16,463 bases of DNA from Candidatus Nitrosopumilus sp. (GTDB taxonomy: Archaea; Thermoproteota; Nitrososphaeria; Nitrososphaerales; Nitrosopumilaceae), in the NCBI GenBank assembly GCA_022758935.1, contig JAEMQG010000172.1, positions 1 to 16,463 on the forward strand, given 5' to 3'. The number at the start of each line of letters is the position of its first letter. Position 1 is the first letter of the stretch. The position numbers and the translations under genes were made by a program. Shown piece after piece: positions 1-6,873 of this stretch. Under the pieces are notes generated by a model. The model ran no database searches and had not been told where the DNA came from. It worked only from the letters and a program-made list of their open reading frames with translations.

Positions 1-1
1 A

Positions 2-430
2 ATTGTATCTGGTAATTATGTTACAACGACTAAAAGTCTTTTAAAAGACAGCATAAAAATTGCAAAAATTGCTGGCATTACATCCAATAAAATTGTCTTG
101 GATCCCGCTGTTGGTTTTTTTAGAAAATCTGGCAAGGGACCTTTTTTTACAAAAATTAAAACTGATTGGTTGGAAAGGGATCTTGTCGTTATTAAAAATT
201 TAAAATCAATTAAGCAGCAATATCCAATTCTTATTTCTGTTTCAAACAAATCCTTTATTGGGAAACTTTTAGGAAAGGAAAACCCATCCGATCGATTATT
301 TGGATCGCTTGCTGCAGAGGTAGTTTGCGTTCTTAATGGTGCTGATATCATTCGTACTCATAATGTGGCAGAAACAAAAGATGCTATTACAGTTGCAGAA
401 AAACTGTCTAAAAGACACAAAGGCTTGTGA
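2..430 (+). CDS. folP: Dihydropteroate synthase, C-terminal part (5' end outside window)
   Basis: The reading frame is open from base 2 to a TGA at 428-430, about 142 codons. It is the C-terminal half of a TIM-barrel dihydropteroate synthase, which joins a pterin diphosphate to a p-aminobenzoate-type acceptor in folate or methanopterin synthesis. Visible family motifs, in order, are DPAVGF (usually DPGIGF), SNKSFIG (usually SRKSFIG, with the pterin-contacting Lys kept and the Arg replaced by Asn), RLFGSLAA, and GADIIRTHNVAETKDA, which holds the final R-x-H of the family. The N-terminal half lies upstream of the window. The last codons before the stop overlap the edge of a transposase relic read on the other strand, so the natural C-terminus may have been altered. 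The family is confident; which C1 carrier it serves here cannot be told from the sequence. Confidence 0.88.
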   Translation: MVSGNYVTTTKSLLKDSIKIAKIAGITSNKIVLDPAVGFFRKSGKGPFFTKIKTDWLERDLVVIKNLKSIKQQYPILISVSNKSFIGKLLGKENPSDRLFGSLAAEVVCVLNGADIIRTHNVAETKDAITVAEKLSKRHKGL

Positions 431-682
431 ACTACCAGCCAACAAATTGAGTGGTTTCTTCCTGCTTCACAAACCTCTGGAGATCTCTACAGGCGTTACT
501 TCCGGCAGTTCCTACGGTAATCTATGATAGTCATCTTTTGCCGACAGATTAAAAATTTTTAATCCTTTTTTGAGAATGTTGATACTTGCATTATAGTCTC
601 TGTCCAAAACATTGAAAAAAATTCTAGTAGGCTTCATACTTGACACGGAACCAACTTTGGCATTAACATTTTGAAGAAACGC
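422..682 (-). pseudogene. Degraded TnpB/OrfB (IS200/IS605-type) C-terminal relic
   Basis: Reading the minus strand from 682 gives 56 codons to a TAG at 512-514. They contain KVGSVSSM, then VLDRDYNASINILKKGL, which matches the end of TnpB/OrfB proteins: the zinc-ribbon knuckle, then the DRDxNAS block with the last RuvC Asp. After the TAG the same frame continues with ELPEVTPVEIS, a TGA at 467-469, and LAGSSQA, which resembles the usual TnpB tail (TPVE..., then a GSS/GSP end). The zinc-ribbon cysteines are gone and a stop (683-685) also interrupts the N-terminal side. The frame could be followed further, through RNLVKKAKDGL, to about 720, but that part is weak. This is a dead fragment of an insertion sequence, not an active gene. 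A guide-RNA-like segment at the right end cannot be identified with confidence. Confidence 0.7.
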
Positions 683-690
683 TTATAATC
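683..690 (+). promoter_or_regulatory. Putative TATA box of guaB
   Basis: The sequence ttataatc, preceded by an A/G-rich BRE-like gaagaaac, lies about 33 nt before the TTG start at 719. A start site near 713 would give a very short leader. It overlaps the upstream edge of the transposase relic. The call rests on position and composition only. Confidence 0.4.
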
Positions 691-718
691 CATCTTTGGC
701 TTTCTTTACAAGGTTTCG

Positions 719-2152
719 TTGGAATTCAAGGATGGATTAACTTTTGATGATGTTCTTCTTGTACCTAAATATTCTGATATTACTAGCAGATCCCAAACTA
801 ATCTAAGCACCAAATTATCACGTAATATTTCAATTAACATTCCATTTGTTAGTGCAAATATGGATACTGTAACTGAATCTGCTATGGCAGTGGCCATGGC
901 TCGTGCTGGAGGGATAGGCATTATTCACAGATTCTTGACTATTAAAGAACAAGCAAAGGAGGTTCTCAAAGTGAAAAGATCTGGTAGTGTGATGATTGAA
1001 AATCCATATTCAATTCATCTTGACAAAACTGTTCAAGAGGCAATAAATTATGCTGAAGAAAAAGAAATTTCAGGTCTTTTAGTCGTTGATTCAAATTCTA
1101 AATTGGTTGGAATAGTTACTGACAGAGATCTATTATTTGAAACTGATTCTACGCATCTGATAAAAGATGTTATGACAAAGGATGTTGTAACAGCTAAACC
1201 TGGTGTGAGTTTGGATGAAGCCAAGAAAATTTTACATAAAAATAGAATTGAAAAGTTGCCAATCGTCGATGAATTTGGACTTATTAAAGGTCTGATTACA
1301 AGTAAAGATATAATCAATATTGAAGATTATCCTTCTGCATCTAAAGATAAGAAAGGAAGACCGCTTGTTGGAGCAGCTGTAGGTGTAAAGGGAGACTTTA
1401 TGGAAAGAACAGAGTCTTTGATAAATGCAGGTGTAGATGTACTAGTTGTAGATATTGCCCACGGTCATAGTGAAAATGCAATTAGTACAATTCGTAATAT
1501 CAAAAAGGCATTTCCTAAATGTGAATTAATTGCTGGAAATGTTGCAACTGCACAAGGGGCTGAGGATCTTATTAAAGCAGGAGTAGATGCAGTTAAGGTA
1601 GGTGTAGGTTCTGGCTCAATTTGTATTACCAGAGTCATTACTGGCTCTGGTGTACCTCAATTGACAGCAGTATTAGACTGTGCCAAGATCGGAAAAGATT
1701 ACGACATTCCAATTATTTCTGATGGTGGAACCAGAACTTCCGGCGATGCTACCAAAGCATTAGCTGCAGGTGCATCTTCTGTAATGGTAGGAAGTATGCT
1801 TGGAGGAACAGATGAATCACCTGGAACTGTATTGACAAAAAATGGTAAACGTTTCAAAATATATCGTGGAATGGCATCCCTCGGAGCATCTTTGGGAAGA
1901 AAATCAAAAGAAACAGGCTCTATTTCATTTGATGAAGATCTTAATGATTATGTTGCAGAAGGTGTTGAAGCAATGGTTCCATACAAAGGAACCGTAACTG
2001 ATATTCTAAAACAATTAACTGGCGGTGTACGTTCAGGATTAAGTTATTGTGGAGCACACACAATTCCTCAAATGCAAGCAAATGCAGAATTTATCAAAAT
2101 GTCTAGGGCTGGATTTGCTGAAAGTCAACCACACGACGTATCTTTAATGTAG
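719..2152 (+). CDS. guaB: IMP dehydrogenase
   Basis: A 477-residue protein that oxidises IMP to XMP with NAD+, the committed step to GMP. The N-terminus [19 protein letters not shown] is the family signature. It fixes the start at the TTG at 719, since no in-frame ATG occurs until the conserved core. The barrel is interrupted at about residues 93-205 by two CBS domains (Bateman module), which commonly bind purine nucleotides for control. The catalytic loop GSGSICITR places the thioimidate cysteine at residue 302. The phosphate-binding [19 protein letters not shown] segment and the YRGMASLGA flap region follow, and the C-terminus ends normally, so the gene looks intact. It stands alone on this strand, downstream of the transposase relic, and a short T-run follows its stop. 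Confidence 0.96.
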   Translation: MEFKDGLTFDDVLLVPKYSDITSRSQTNLSTKLSRNISINIPFVSANMDTVTESAMAVAMARAGGIGIIHRFLTIKEQAKEVLKVKRSGSVMIENPYSIHLDKTVQEAINYAEEKEISGLLVVDSNSKLVGIVTDRDLLFETDSTHLIKDVMTKDVVTAKPGVSLDEAKKILHKNRIEKLPIVDEFGLIKGLITSKDIINIEDYPSASKDKKGRPLVGAAVGVKGDFMERTESLINAGVDVLVVDIAHGHSENAISTIRNIKKAFPKCELIAGNVATAQGAEDLIKAGVDAVKVGVGSGSICITRVITGSGVPQLTAVLDCAKIGKDYDIPIISDGGTRTSGDATKALAAGASSVMVGSMLGGTDESPGTVLTKNGKRFKIYRGMASLGASLGRKSKETGSISFDEDLNDYVAEGVEAMVPYKGTVTDILKQLTGGVRSGLSYCGAHTIPQMQANAEFIKMSRAGFAESQPHDVSLM

Positions 2153-2156
2153 TTAA

Positions 2157-2162
2157 TTTTTT
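2157..2162 (+). terminator. Possible T-run terminator after guaB
   Basis: Six consecutive T residues begin 5 nt after the guaB stop codon. Archaeal termination often needs only a U-run without a hairpin. The run is short and the genome is AT-rich, so this is weak. Confidence 0.3.
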
Positions 2163-2187
2163 AAGCAGTATCATAAACCATTCTTTT

Positions 2188-2655
2188 GTGTTATCAAAGA
2201 GAACTATTATTGGAATTATTGTAGGTAGCGTTATTATCGCACTTGGGATCTTTTCTTTAATTTCTGATATTGGATTGAAAACAATACAGGTAAATGAAGT
2301 ATTTGGAGTAGGAGAACACACTTCATATAAAATTAATGCGAGTGAACATGCACAACAACATATGAAGATTACAGGGGAAAAATTTGATCTTGCATTATCT
2401 AGCCCTGGCGATGGTCTTCAAATACCGAAAACATCCTACAATAAAGAAGCCGTTTTAGATTGGACTTATCTAAAAGACGGTATGACAGTAATAAGTCTTC
2501 AAAATGTTGGCTCTTCTGAATTAAAAGTTGAAGCCACATTGAAAGTAACAGCTGATCCTGTTTGGTTTCCATTTCATATGATGGTCATTATTTCAGGTAT
2601 GATAATTATTGGATTTAGTATGGGTTTTACTCTAAGAAAGCCAAAAGGATTCTAG
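2188..2655 (+). CDS. Conserved-looking small membrane protein, two TM helices, function unknown
   Basis: A 155-residue protein starting at GTG (2188); the first residues MLSKR precede a hydrophobic helix at about residues 6-28. Residues 29-125 form a polar, beta-rich-looking stretch with no cysteine and no motif I recognise. A second hydrophobic helix (about 127-148) is followed by a basic tail, RKPKGF. With positive residues at both ends, the likely topology is both ends inside and the middle domain outside the membrane. I cannot name the family. It resembles the many short two-helix membrane proteins of thaumarchaea, but that is an impression. It lies 35 nt after guaB, too far for translational coupling, and its TAG stop shares a CTAG with the stop of the convergent pheA gene. 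Confidence 0.75.
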   Translation: MLSKRTIIGIIVGSVIIALGIFSLISDIGLKTIQVNEVFGVGEHTSYKINASEHAQQHMKITGEKFDLALSSPGDGLQIPKTSYNKEAVLDWTYLKDGMTVISLQNVGSSELKVEATLKVTADPVWFPFHMMVIISGMIIIGFSMGFTLRKPKGF

Positions 2656-3467
2656 TTTAATTTTGCTGAAGGATAAGATCCTAGGATTTTCATGAACAAT
2701 GTTTCGTGATTAATTTTCTCCAACATCTCTGCAATTCTTGGATTTCTTGCATGACCTTCAAAATCTACATAGAAATTATACTCCCAAGTATTTGTTTTGG
2801 TTGGCCGTGACTCTATTTTTGTTAAATTAATATTATAATTATAAAAATTTTTTATGATTCTGTGAAGAGAACCAGGTTCATGCTTTATGGAAAAAATTAT
2901 TGATGTTTTGTCCTTTCCAGTTTCCTCCTTGTTATTTTTTGATAATATCAAAAATCTAGTATAGTTATTCAAATTATTTGCAATACCTTCTGATATTACA
3001 GGCATATTGTAAATTTCAGATGCATCTTTGCTTGCAATACATGCCACATTTTTTTTGTTTAATTCTTTGATAATCTTCACACTTCCCGCTGTGTCATACG
3101 TGGGGACAGTCTTCATGTTATGTTTCTCAATAAAGTTTCTACACTGTCCTAATGCTTGCGGATGAGAATAGACAGTATCTACCTCTTCTAAAATTCCAAT
3201 TCCTATCAAACAGTGGTCAATTCTATGATAAATTTCGCCTATGGCATTAAGTGATGTTGAATATAACAAATCATAACTCTCTCCGACACTGCCTTCCAAT
3301 GAATTTTCTACAGGCAAAATAGAATAGTCTGTTTTATCCAATGTAGTATTTTCTAAAACATCTGCAAAAGTTGGAAAGGGAACCGTCTCAATTTTTTTAT
3401 TGAAAAATGCTCTTGAAGCTTCCTCACTATATGCTCCTCGTTCACCTTGGAACGAAACACGTATCAT
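2652..3467 (-). CDS. pheA: Prephenate dehydratase (with ACT domain)
   Basis: A 271-residue enzyme turning prephenate into phenylpyruvate for phenylalanine synthesis. The N-terminus VSFQGERGAYSEEA is the usual family opening. The two-lobed catalytic domain carries ENSLEGSV (55-61), DTAGS (125-129) and the T-R-F triad at 170-172, whose Thr is needed for dehydration. An ACT regulatory domain follows at about 188-265, with EPGSLHR and ESRP, the pair of motifs that bind phenylalanine for feedback inhibition. No chorismate mutase or prephenate dehydrogenase domain is fused, so this is the monofunctional form. The ATG lies 3 nt after the csl4 stop, so the two are one transcript, with a purine-rich stretch before the start. 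Its TAG stop overlaps the convergent gene's stop. Confidence 0.95.
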   Translation of the reverse strand: MIRVSFQGERGAYSEEASRAFFNKKIETVPFPTFADVLENTTLDKTDYSILPVENSLEGSVGESYDLLYSTSLNAIGEIYHRIDHCLIGIGILEEVDTVYSHPQALGQCRNFIEKHNMKTVPTYDTAGSVKIIKELNKKNVACIASKDASEIYNMPVISEGIANNLNNYTRFLILSKNNKEETGKDKTSIIFSIKHEPGSLHRIIKNFYNYNINLTKIESRPTKTNTWEYNFYVDFEGHARNPRIAEMLEKINHETLFMKILGSYPSAKLN

Positions 3468-3470
3468 TTC

Positions 3471-4022
3471 TCACTCTCTCAGTTTTACGAAATCACTGTT
3501 ACCATAATTTGTTGAAAGTTTTCTTTCATCAATCCAAGCGCAATCTGTACACTTGATAGCATCACGCATTTGAACTACTTTTCCGCCACACTTTCTACAT
3601 TTGGTAAACAACACACCCAAATGTGGTTCCTCAATTGCTGCATGAATTGTGCCATTTAGATGATTTAAAATTTTTAATGTAACAATGTCATTTACCAAAG
3701 CCACATTTTTTTTCCTGAGATTTCTTGTGGAACAAACACATTCTACTTTTGATGTTGTTGGTTTACCGTTAATGTAATCAATTGATACTGCTATCATCGA
3801 AGACATAACTGCAGCCACTGTTCCTATTATCACGTCCCCTATCTTTGGAATTGATATCATCTTTTGATGTTTAACGCTTGCAACTCGCGTTTCTTTATTG
3901 AGATCTATCTCTCCTACAGCAGCTGCGTGAACCACGTCTCCGTCATCAAAAGTGTTGTATCCTGTCTCATATTCTTCAATTGAGGCTATTTTATCTCCAG
4001 GAAATGCAAAGGTTTCAGACAT
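3471..4022 (-). CDS. csl4: Exosome complex RNA-binding subunit Csl4
   Basis: A 183-residue cap subunit of the archaeal RNA exosome, which recruits RNA and, in characterised archaea, DnaG to the Rrp41/Rrp42 ring. It shows the three expected parts. The short N-terminal domain begins with FAFPGDKIASIEEYETGYNT. An S1 RNA-binding domain spans about 60-132, starting PKIGDVIIGTV. A C-terminal zinc ribbon has C142-x2-C145 and C158-x2-C161. Length is normal for archaeal Csl4. It is first in a two-gene unit with pheA, a pairing with no clear functional logic. A TATA box 25 nt before the ATG implies leaderless transcription. Confidence 0.93.
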   Translation of the reverse strand: MSETFAFPGDKIASIEEYETGYNTFDDGDVVHAAAVGEIDLNKETRVASVKHQKMISIPKIGDVIIGTVAAVMSSMIAVSIDYINGKPTTSKVECVCSTRNLRKKNVALVNDIVTLKILNHLNGTIHAAIEEPHLGVLFTKCRKCGGKVVQMRDAIKCTDCAWIDERKLSTNYGNSDFVKLRE

Positions 4023-4043
4023 GTTGTATTTTTTGAAGTTATG

Positions 4044-4050
4044 ATTATAA
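4044..4050 (-). promoter_or_regulatory. TATA box of csl4-pheA
   Basis: On the minus strand TTATAAT is centred about 25 nt before the csl4 ATG. This is the spacing expected when transcription begins at or next to the start codon, giving a leaderless mRNA. Confidence 0.5.
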
Positions 4051-4081
4051 TTGTTTGTGGTTTAAAACAATTTTGACAAAT

Positions 4082-4089
4082 GATATAAC
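4082..4089 (+). promoter_or_regulatory. TATA box of the MDR oxidoreductase gene
   Basis: The sequence gatataac is centred about 25 nt before the ATG at 4111, again predicting a leaderless message. It is divergent from the csl4 TATA box about 38 nt away, so the 88-nt gap holds two back-to-back core promoters. Confidence 0.5.
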
Positions 4090-4110
4090 TAGAAAAAGTT
4101 CAAAAAAATC

Positions 4111-5181
4111 ATGAAAGCTCTGGTATATGATGCATATACTATAGATGATGATTTTTCTAAAATTTTAAAAATTAAAGATATTCCTGAACCTAAAGCCAAA
4201 CATAACGAAGTCATTTTTAAAGTAAAAAGTGCATCTCTGAATTATGACGATATCTGGGGAATGAGAGGAAAACCTTTGGCTGTTCCTTTGCCTCACATTT
4301 CTGGTACAGATGCTGCAGGTGAAGTAATTGCAATTGGTCAAGACGTCAAAAATATCAAAATTGGTGACAGAGTTGTTTCACATGGAAATATGTCATGTCG
4401 AATTTGTAAATTATGCACTGATGGAAGAGAATATGATTGTAGAGAGAGAAAAATCTGGGGATTTGAAACAGGCCCGCTTTGGGGAGGATATTGTGAAATT
4501 ACACATTTACCAGAAGTTAATGTTGTAAAAATTCCAGATAATGTTACTTATGATGATGCTGCTGCTGCCTCCATGACTTTGTTAACTTCATGGCACATGT
4601 TAGTAGGAAGAGCAAATATTCAACCCGGACAACTTGTTTTAATTATGGGTGGTGGGTCTGGTGTTGGAAATTATGGAATTCAAATAGCCAAATTATTTCA
4701 CTGTACTGTAATTGCTACAGCCAGTCCAGATAAATTAGACAAATTATTGGAATTAGGAGCTGATTATGCTGTAGATCACAGAAAAGAAGATTGGCATAAT
4801 AAAGTTCGAGATATTTCTAAAAAAATAATTAAACCTTTTGGAGATACTCCTGGAGTAGATGTAATTTTTGAACATATTGGTGGCTCTCATTGGAACAAAG
4901 AATTGACTTTGTTAAAGTATGGTGCAACAATTGTTACAACTGGAGCTACAACAGGTTATGATGCTAAAACCGATTTACGTCATATTTTTTTCAAAGGAAT
5001 CAACATTTTAGGTTCCACCCAAGGTACTAGAGCAGAGTTAGAGCAAGCTTTGTACTGGATGTCTAAAGGTAAAATCAAATCTATCATTGATTCAGTATAT
5101 TCATTTGAACAAGCTGCTGAAGCACATACGAAGATGTTAACTGGAAACGGGTTATTTGGAAAAATCTTAATGAAGCCTTGA
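4111..5181 (+). CDS. MDR-family oxidoreductase resembling crotonyl-/acryloyl-CoA reductases
   Basis: A 356-residue medium-chain dehydrogenase/reductase. The structural zinc lobe is complete (C96, C99, C102, C110) and the nucleotide loop GGGSGVGNYG (180-189) is clear. The catalytic-zinc ligands of alcohol dehydrogenases are absent: SLNYDDIWG (42-50) stands where the first Cys is expected, and HISGTDAAG replaces GHE. That points away from alcohol oxidation and towards enoyl reduction. Several blocks recall crotonyl-CoA carboxylase/reductase as I remember it: DDIW, ISGTDAAG, RKIWGFET (113-120), VIFEHIGG (251-258) and TGATTGYDAKTDLRHIFFK (277-295). In an organism with the 3-hydroxypropionate/4-hydroxybutyrate cycle it could be the acryloyl-CoA reductase. 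That substrate is an inference; quinone reductase or another enoyl reductase remains possible. It has its own leaderless promoter. Confidence 0.85.
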   Translation: MKALVYDAYTIDDDFSKILKIKDIPEPKAKHNEVIFKVKSASLNYDDIWGMRGKPLAVPLPHISGTDAAGEVIAIGQDVKNIKIGDRVVSHGNMSCRICKLCTDGREYDCRERKIWGFETGPLWGGYCEITHLPEVNVVKIPDNVTYDDAAAASMTLLTSWHMLVGRANIQPGQLVLIMGGGSGVGNYGIQIAKLFHCTVIATASPDKLDKLLELGADYAVDHRKEDWHNKVRDISKKIIKPFGDTPGVDVIFEHIGGSHWNKELTLLKYGATIVTTGATTGYDAKTDLRHIFFKGINILGSTQGTRAELEQALYWMSKGKIKSIIDSVYSFEQAAEAHTKMLTGNGLFGKILMKP

Positions 5182-5193
5182 TCTTTAATAAAT

Positions 5194-5793
5194 ATGACCA
5201 ATCCAAAAACTAATTCCATTTTAGATGAAGCGAATAGATTATTTTTACAAGGTAAAATAAAAGAAGCGATTATCTATTATGATGAAATCCTTGATGAAAA
5301 TCAAAATCATATAAGTTCTCTTAACAACAAGGGATATGCGTTGAGTAAATTGAAAGATTATGATGGCGCACTACAATGCTATGATCGTGCACTTAAATTA
5401 GATCCTACCGATATCTCTGTTTTAATAAATAAAATATCATCCTTGAGAAAAAAAGGTGAATTTATTGGGGCATTAAATTACTGTAACGATATTTTACACA
5501 ATAATTCAAAATATAATATTGTATTGTATCACAAAGAGAGAATTTTGTTTTCTATGGAAAAATTTGAAGAATCTATTCTCATTTGTAATATAATTTTAAA
5601 AGATTATCCAAACAATGCTGAGGTTCTTTTTGATAAATCTTGTAATCTTGCAATGCTATCAAGATTAGACGACGCTCTTGACATACTTGAAAATGCAATA
5701 TCACAAGGAATTCAATATAAAATCAAGGCAAAAAAAACTAAATCTTTCGAAAACCTAAAGAATAACCCGAGATTCCAAAAATTAACTTCATAA
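5194..5793 (+). CDS. Tetratricopeptide repeat (TPR) protein
   Basis: A 199-residue soluble protein made almost entirely of TPR helices, with about five 34-residue repeats at roughly 7-40, 41-74, 75-108, 109-142 and 143-176. The second is the most canonical, with NNKGYALSKLKDYDGALQCY and ALKLDPTD. The tail FENLKNNPRFQKL resembles the capping end often seen after short TPR arrays. There is no signal peptide, membrane segment or catalytic domain, so it is probably a cytoplasmic scaffold for protein partners that the sequence does not reveal. The ATG lies 12 nt after the oxidoreductase stop, so co-transcription is likely. It ends 2 nt from the convergent dph2 stop. Confidence 0.88.
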   Translation: MTNPKTNSILDEANRLFLQGKIKEAIIYYDEILDENQNHISSLNNKGYALSKLKDYDGALQCYDRALKLDPTDISVLINKISSLRKKGEFIGALNYCNDILHNNSKYNIVLYHKERILFSMEKFEESILICNIILKDYPNNAEVLFDKSCNLAMLSRLDDALDILENAISQGIQYKIKAKKTKSFENLKNNPRFQKLTS

Positions 5794-5795
5794 TT

Positions 5796-6797
5796 CTATA
5801 GCCAATGGGGAATTTCCAAATATCCTTCTATGTTTTCTTTTCGTAATATTTTTAATAATGCATTGGCCTGTGGTGTGGAAAGAACAGGTTTGTCAAATTG
5901 ATTATCTGTAGAAATTCTTGGACATGCTACTTGAATGAATGCATCTATTCCCTTTAGATTTCTTAATCTATCATTTGTAATATCAGTCAACGCAAATAAT
6001 TGAACGCTCTTTCCCTCTTTTTCTAACTCTTTTTTGAATTTTAGAGCAAATACTTTGGATAGTTGTCCTTCTTTGAGTCCAATAATTATCCCAAATGACT
6101 GTGCATCAGCAGCTTTGTAAATAGCAAGAGTTGCTTTCTTTTTTAATTTTTGAGCAAATTCTGTAACTTCTCTTACCTCATTAAAATAAGGATCTAAAAC
6201 ATATGTCGGCATATTAGTTGATAATGCGATTCCTGCAGCATGAAAATTACTTTGTCCTAAAAAGACATATGCATCAACTTTATCTTTGAATTCAGTTGCA
6301 GGATAAAATTCACAGCCAAACACTTGACCATCGTTTAACTGTCCCTTGCCTTTACCGATTTTCACTTGAATTCCACCATCTGTTAAAATTTTATTTACTT
6401 TATCCATCTGATGCAAATGCTGACTATCTGTGACTAGTGATATTTTCTTTCCCCTAAGAAGGTCAACACATTTTTCTGCAACACTATCAAACTCAACATC
6501 ATCATAGGCATCAATTAGAATTAAATTTTTCTCAAATGATTCTATGTTAATTGTGTGTCCTATATTGAATTGAATTTCTGCTCCTAATACTTTTGAACCA
6601 TTTGAATTCAAATCACATGTTCCCCAAGTGGTATCAGCTAAAACATATGCAGGAATGCCAAATTTTTTTGTAATATTCATAGCTGCCTCTTGAACTTGAG
6701 GCAAAATTCCATCAGGACCATTCAGGGATACAGATGCTGGTTTTTTTGATTCAATTTCTCTGAAGATACGCTCCTCATCTATTACTATCAATTCCAT
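5796..6797 (-). CDS. dph2: Diphthamide biosynthesis enzyme Dph2 (Dph1/Dph2 family)
   Basis: A 333-residue archaeal 2-(3-amino-3-carboxypropyl)histidine synthase. It makes the first diphthamide intermediate on a histidine of elongation factor 2, using a [4Fe-4S] cluster and S-adenosylmethionine to create a 3-amino-3-carboxypropyl radical. The three cluster cysteines are visible, one per domain: C61 in TTWGTCDLN, C162 in FGCEFYPA and C292 in VACPRIS. Their spacing closely matches the Pyrococcus enzyme (59, 163, 287, from memory). NGPDGILPQV near residues 26-35 and FNIGHT near 77-82 are further family blocks. Length is typical and the gene looks intact. It is divergent from tiaS, another translation-modification gene. 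Confidence 0.94.
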   Translation of the reverse strand: MELIVIDEERIFREIESKKPASVSLNGPDGILPQVQEAAMNITKKFGIPAYVLADTTWGTCDLNSNGSKVLGAEIQFNIGHTINIESFEKNLILIDAYDDVEFDSVAEKCVDLLRGKKISLVTDSQHLHQMDKVNKILTDGGIQVKIGKGKGQLNDGQVFGCEFYPATEFKDKVDAYVFLGQSNFHAAGIALSTNMPTYVLDPYFNEVREVTEFAQKLKKKATLAIYKAADAQSFGIIIGLKEGQLSKVFALKFKKELEKEGKSVQLFALTDITNDRLRNLKGIDAFIQVACPRISTDNQFDKPVLSTPQANALLKILRKENIEGYLEIPHWL

Positions 6798-6814
6798 CTA
6801 AAAATATGCTGATA

Positions 6815-6824
6815 TTAATTTAAA
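6815..6824 (-). promoter_or_regulatory. Putative TATA box of dph2
   Basis: On the minus strand TTTAAATTAA is centred about 23 nt before the dph2 ATG, a distance compatible with a leaderless mRNA. The tiaS side of the gap has only a weaker A/T stretch near 6843-6850. Confidence 0.35.
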
Positions 6825-6873
6825 CCAACTGTACTACAACAACTAAAAATGTCTGCAATTCTACAACTCTTTT

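Noticed and set aside
336..527. Plus-strand open frame of 63 codons overlapping the end of folP
   Set aside because: It overlaps folP in another frame, its second half is antisense to the TnpB relic, and it shows no protein features.
4111..5181. Zinc alcohol dehydrogenase acting on alcohols
   Set aside because: The catalytic-zinc ligands are missing; only the structural zinc site is kept.
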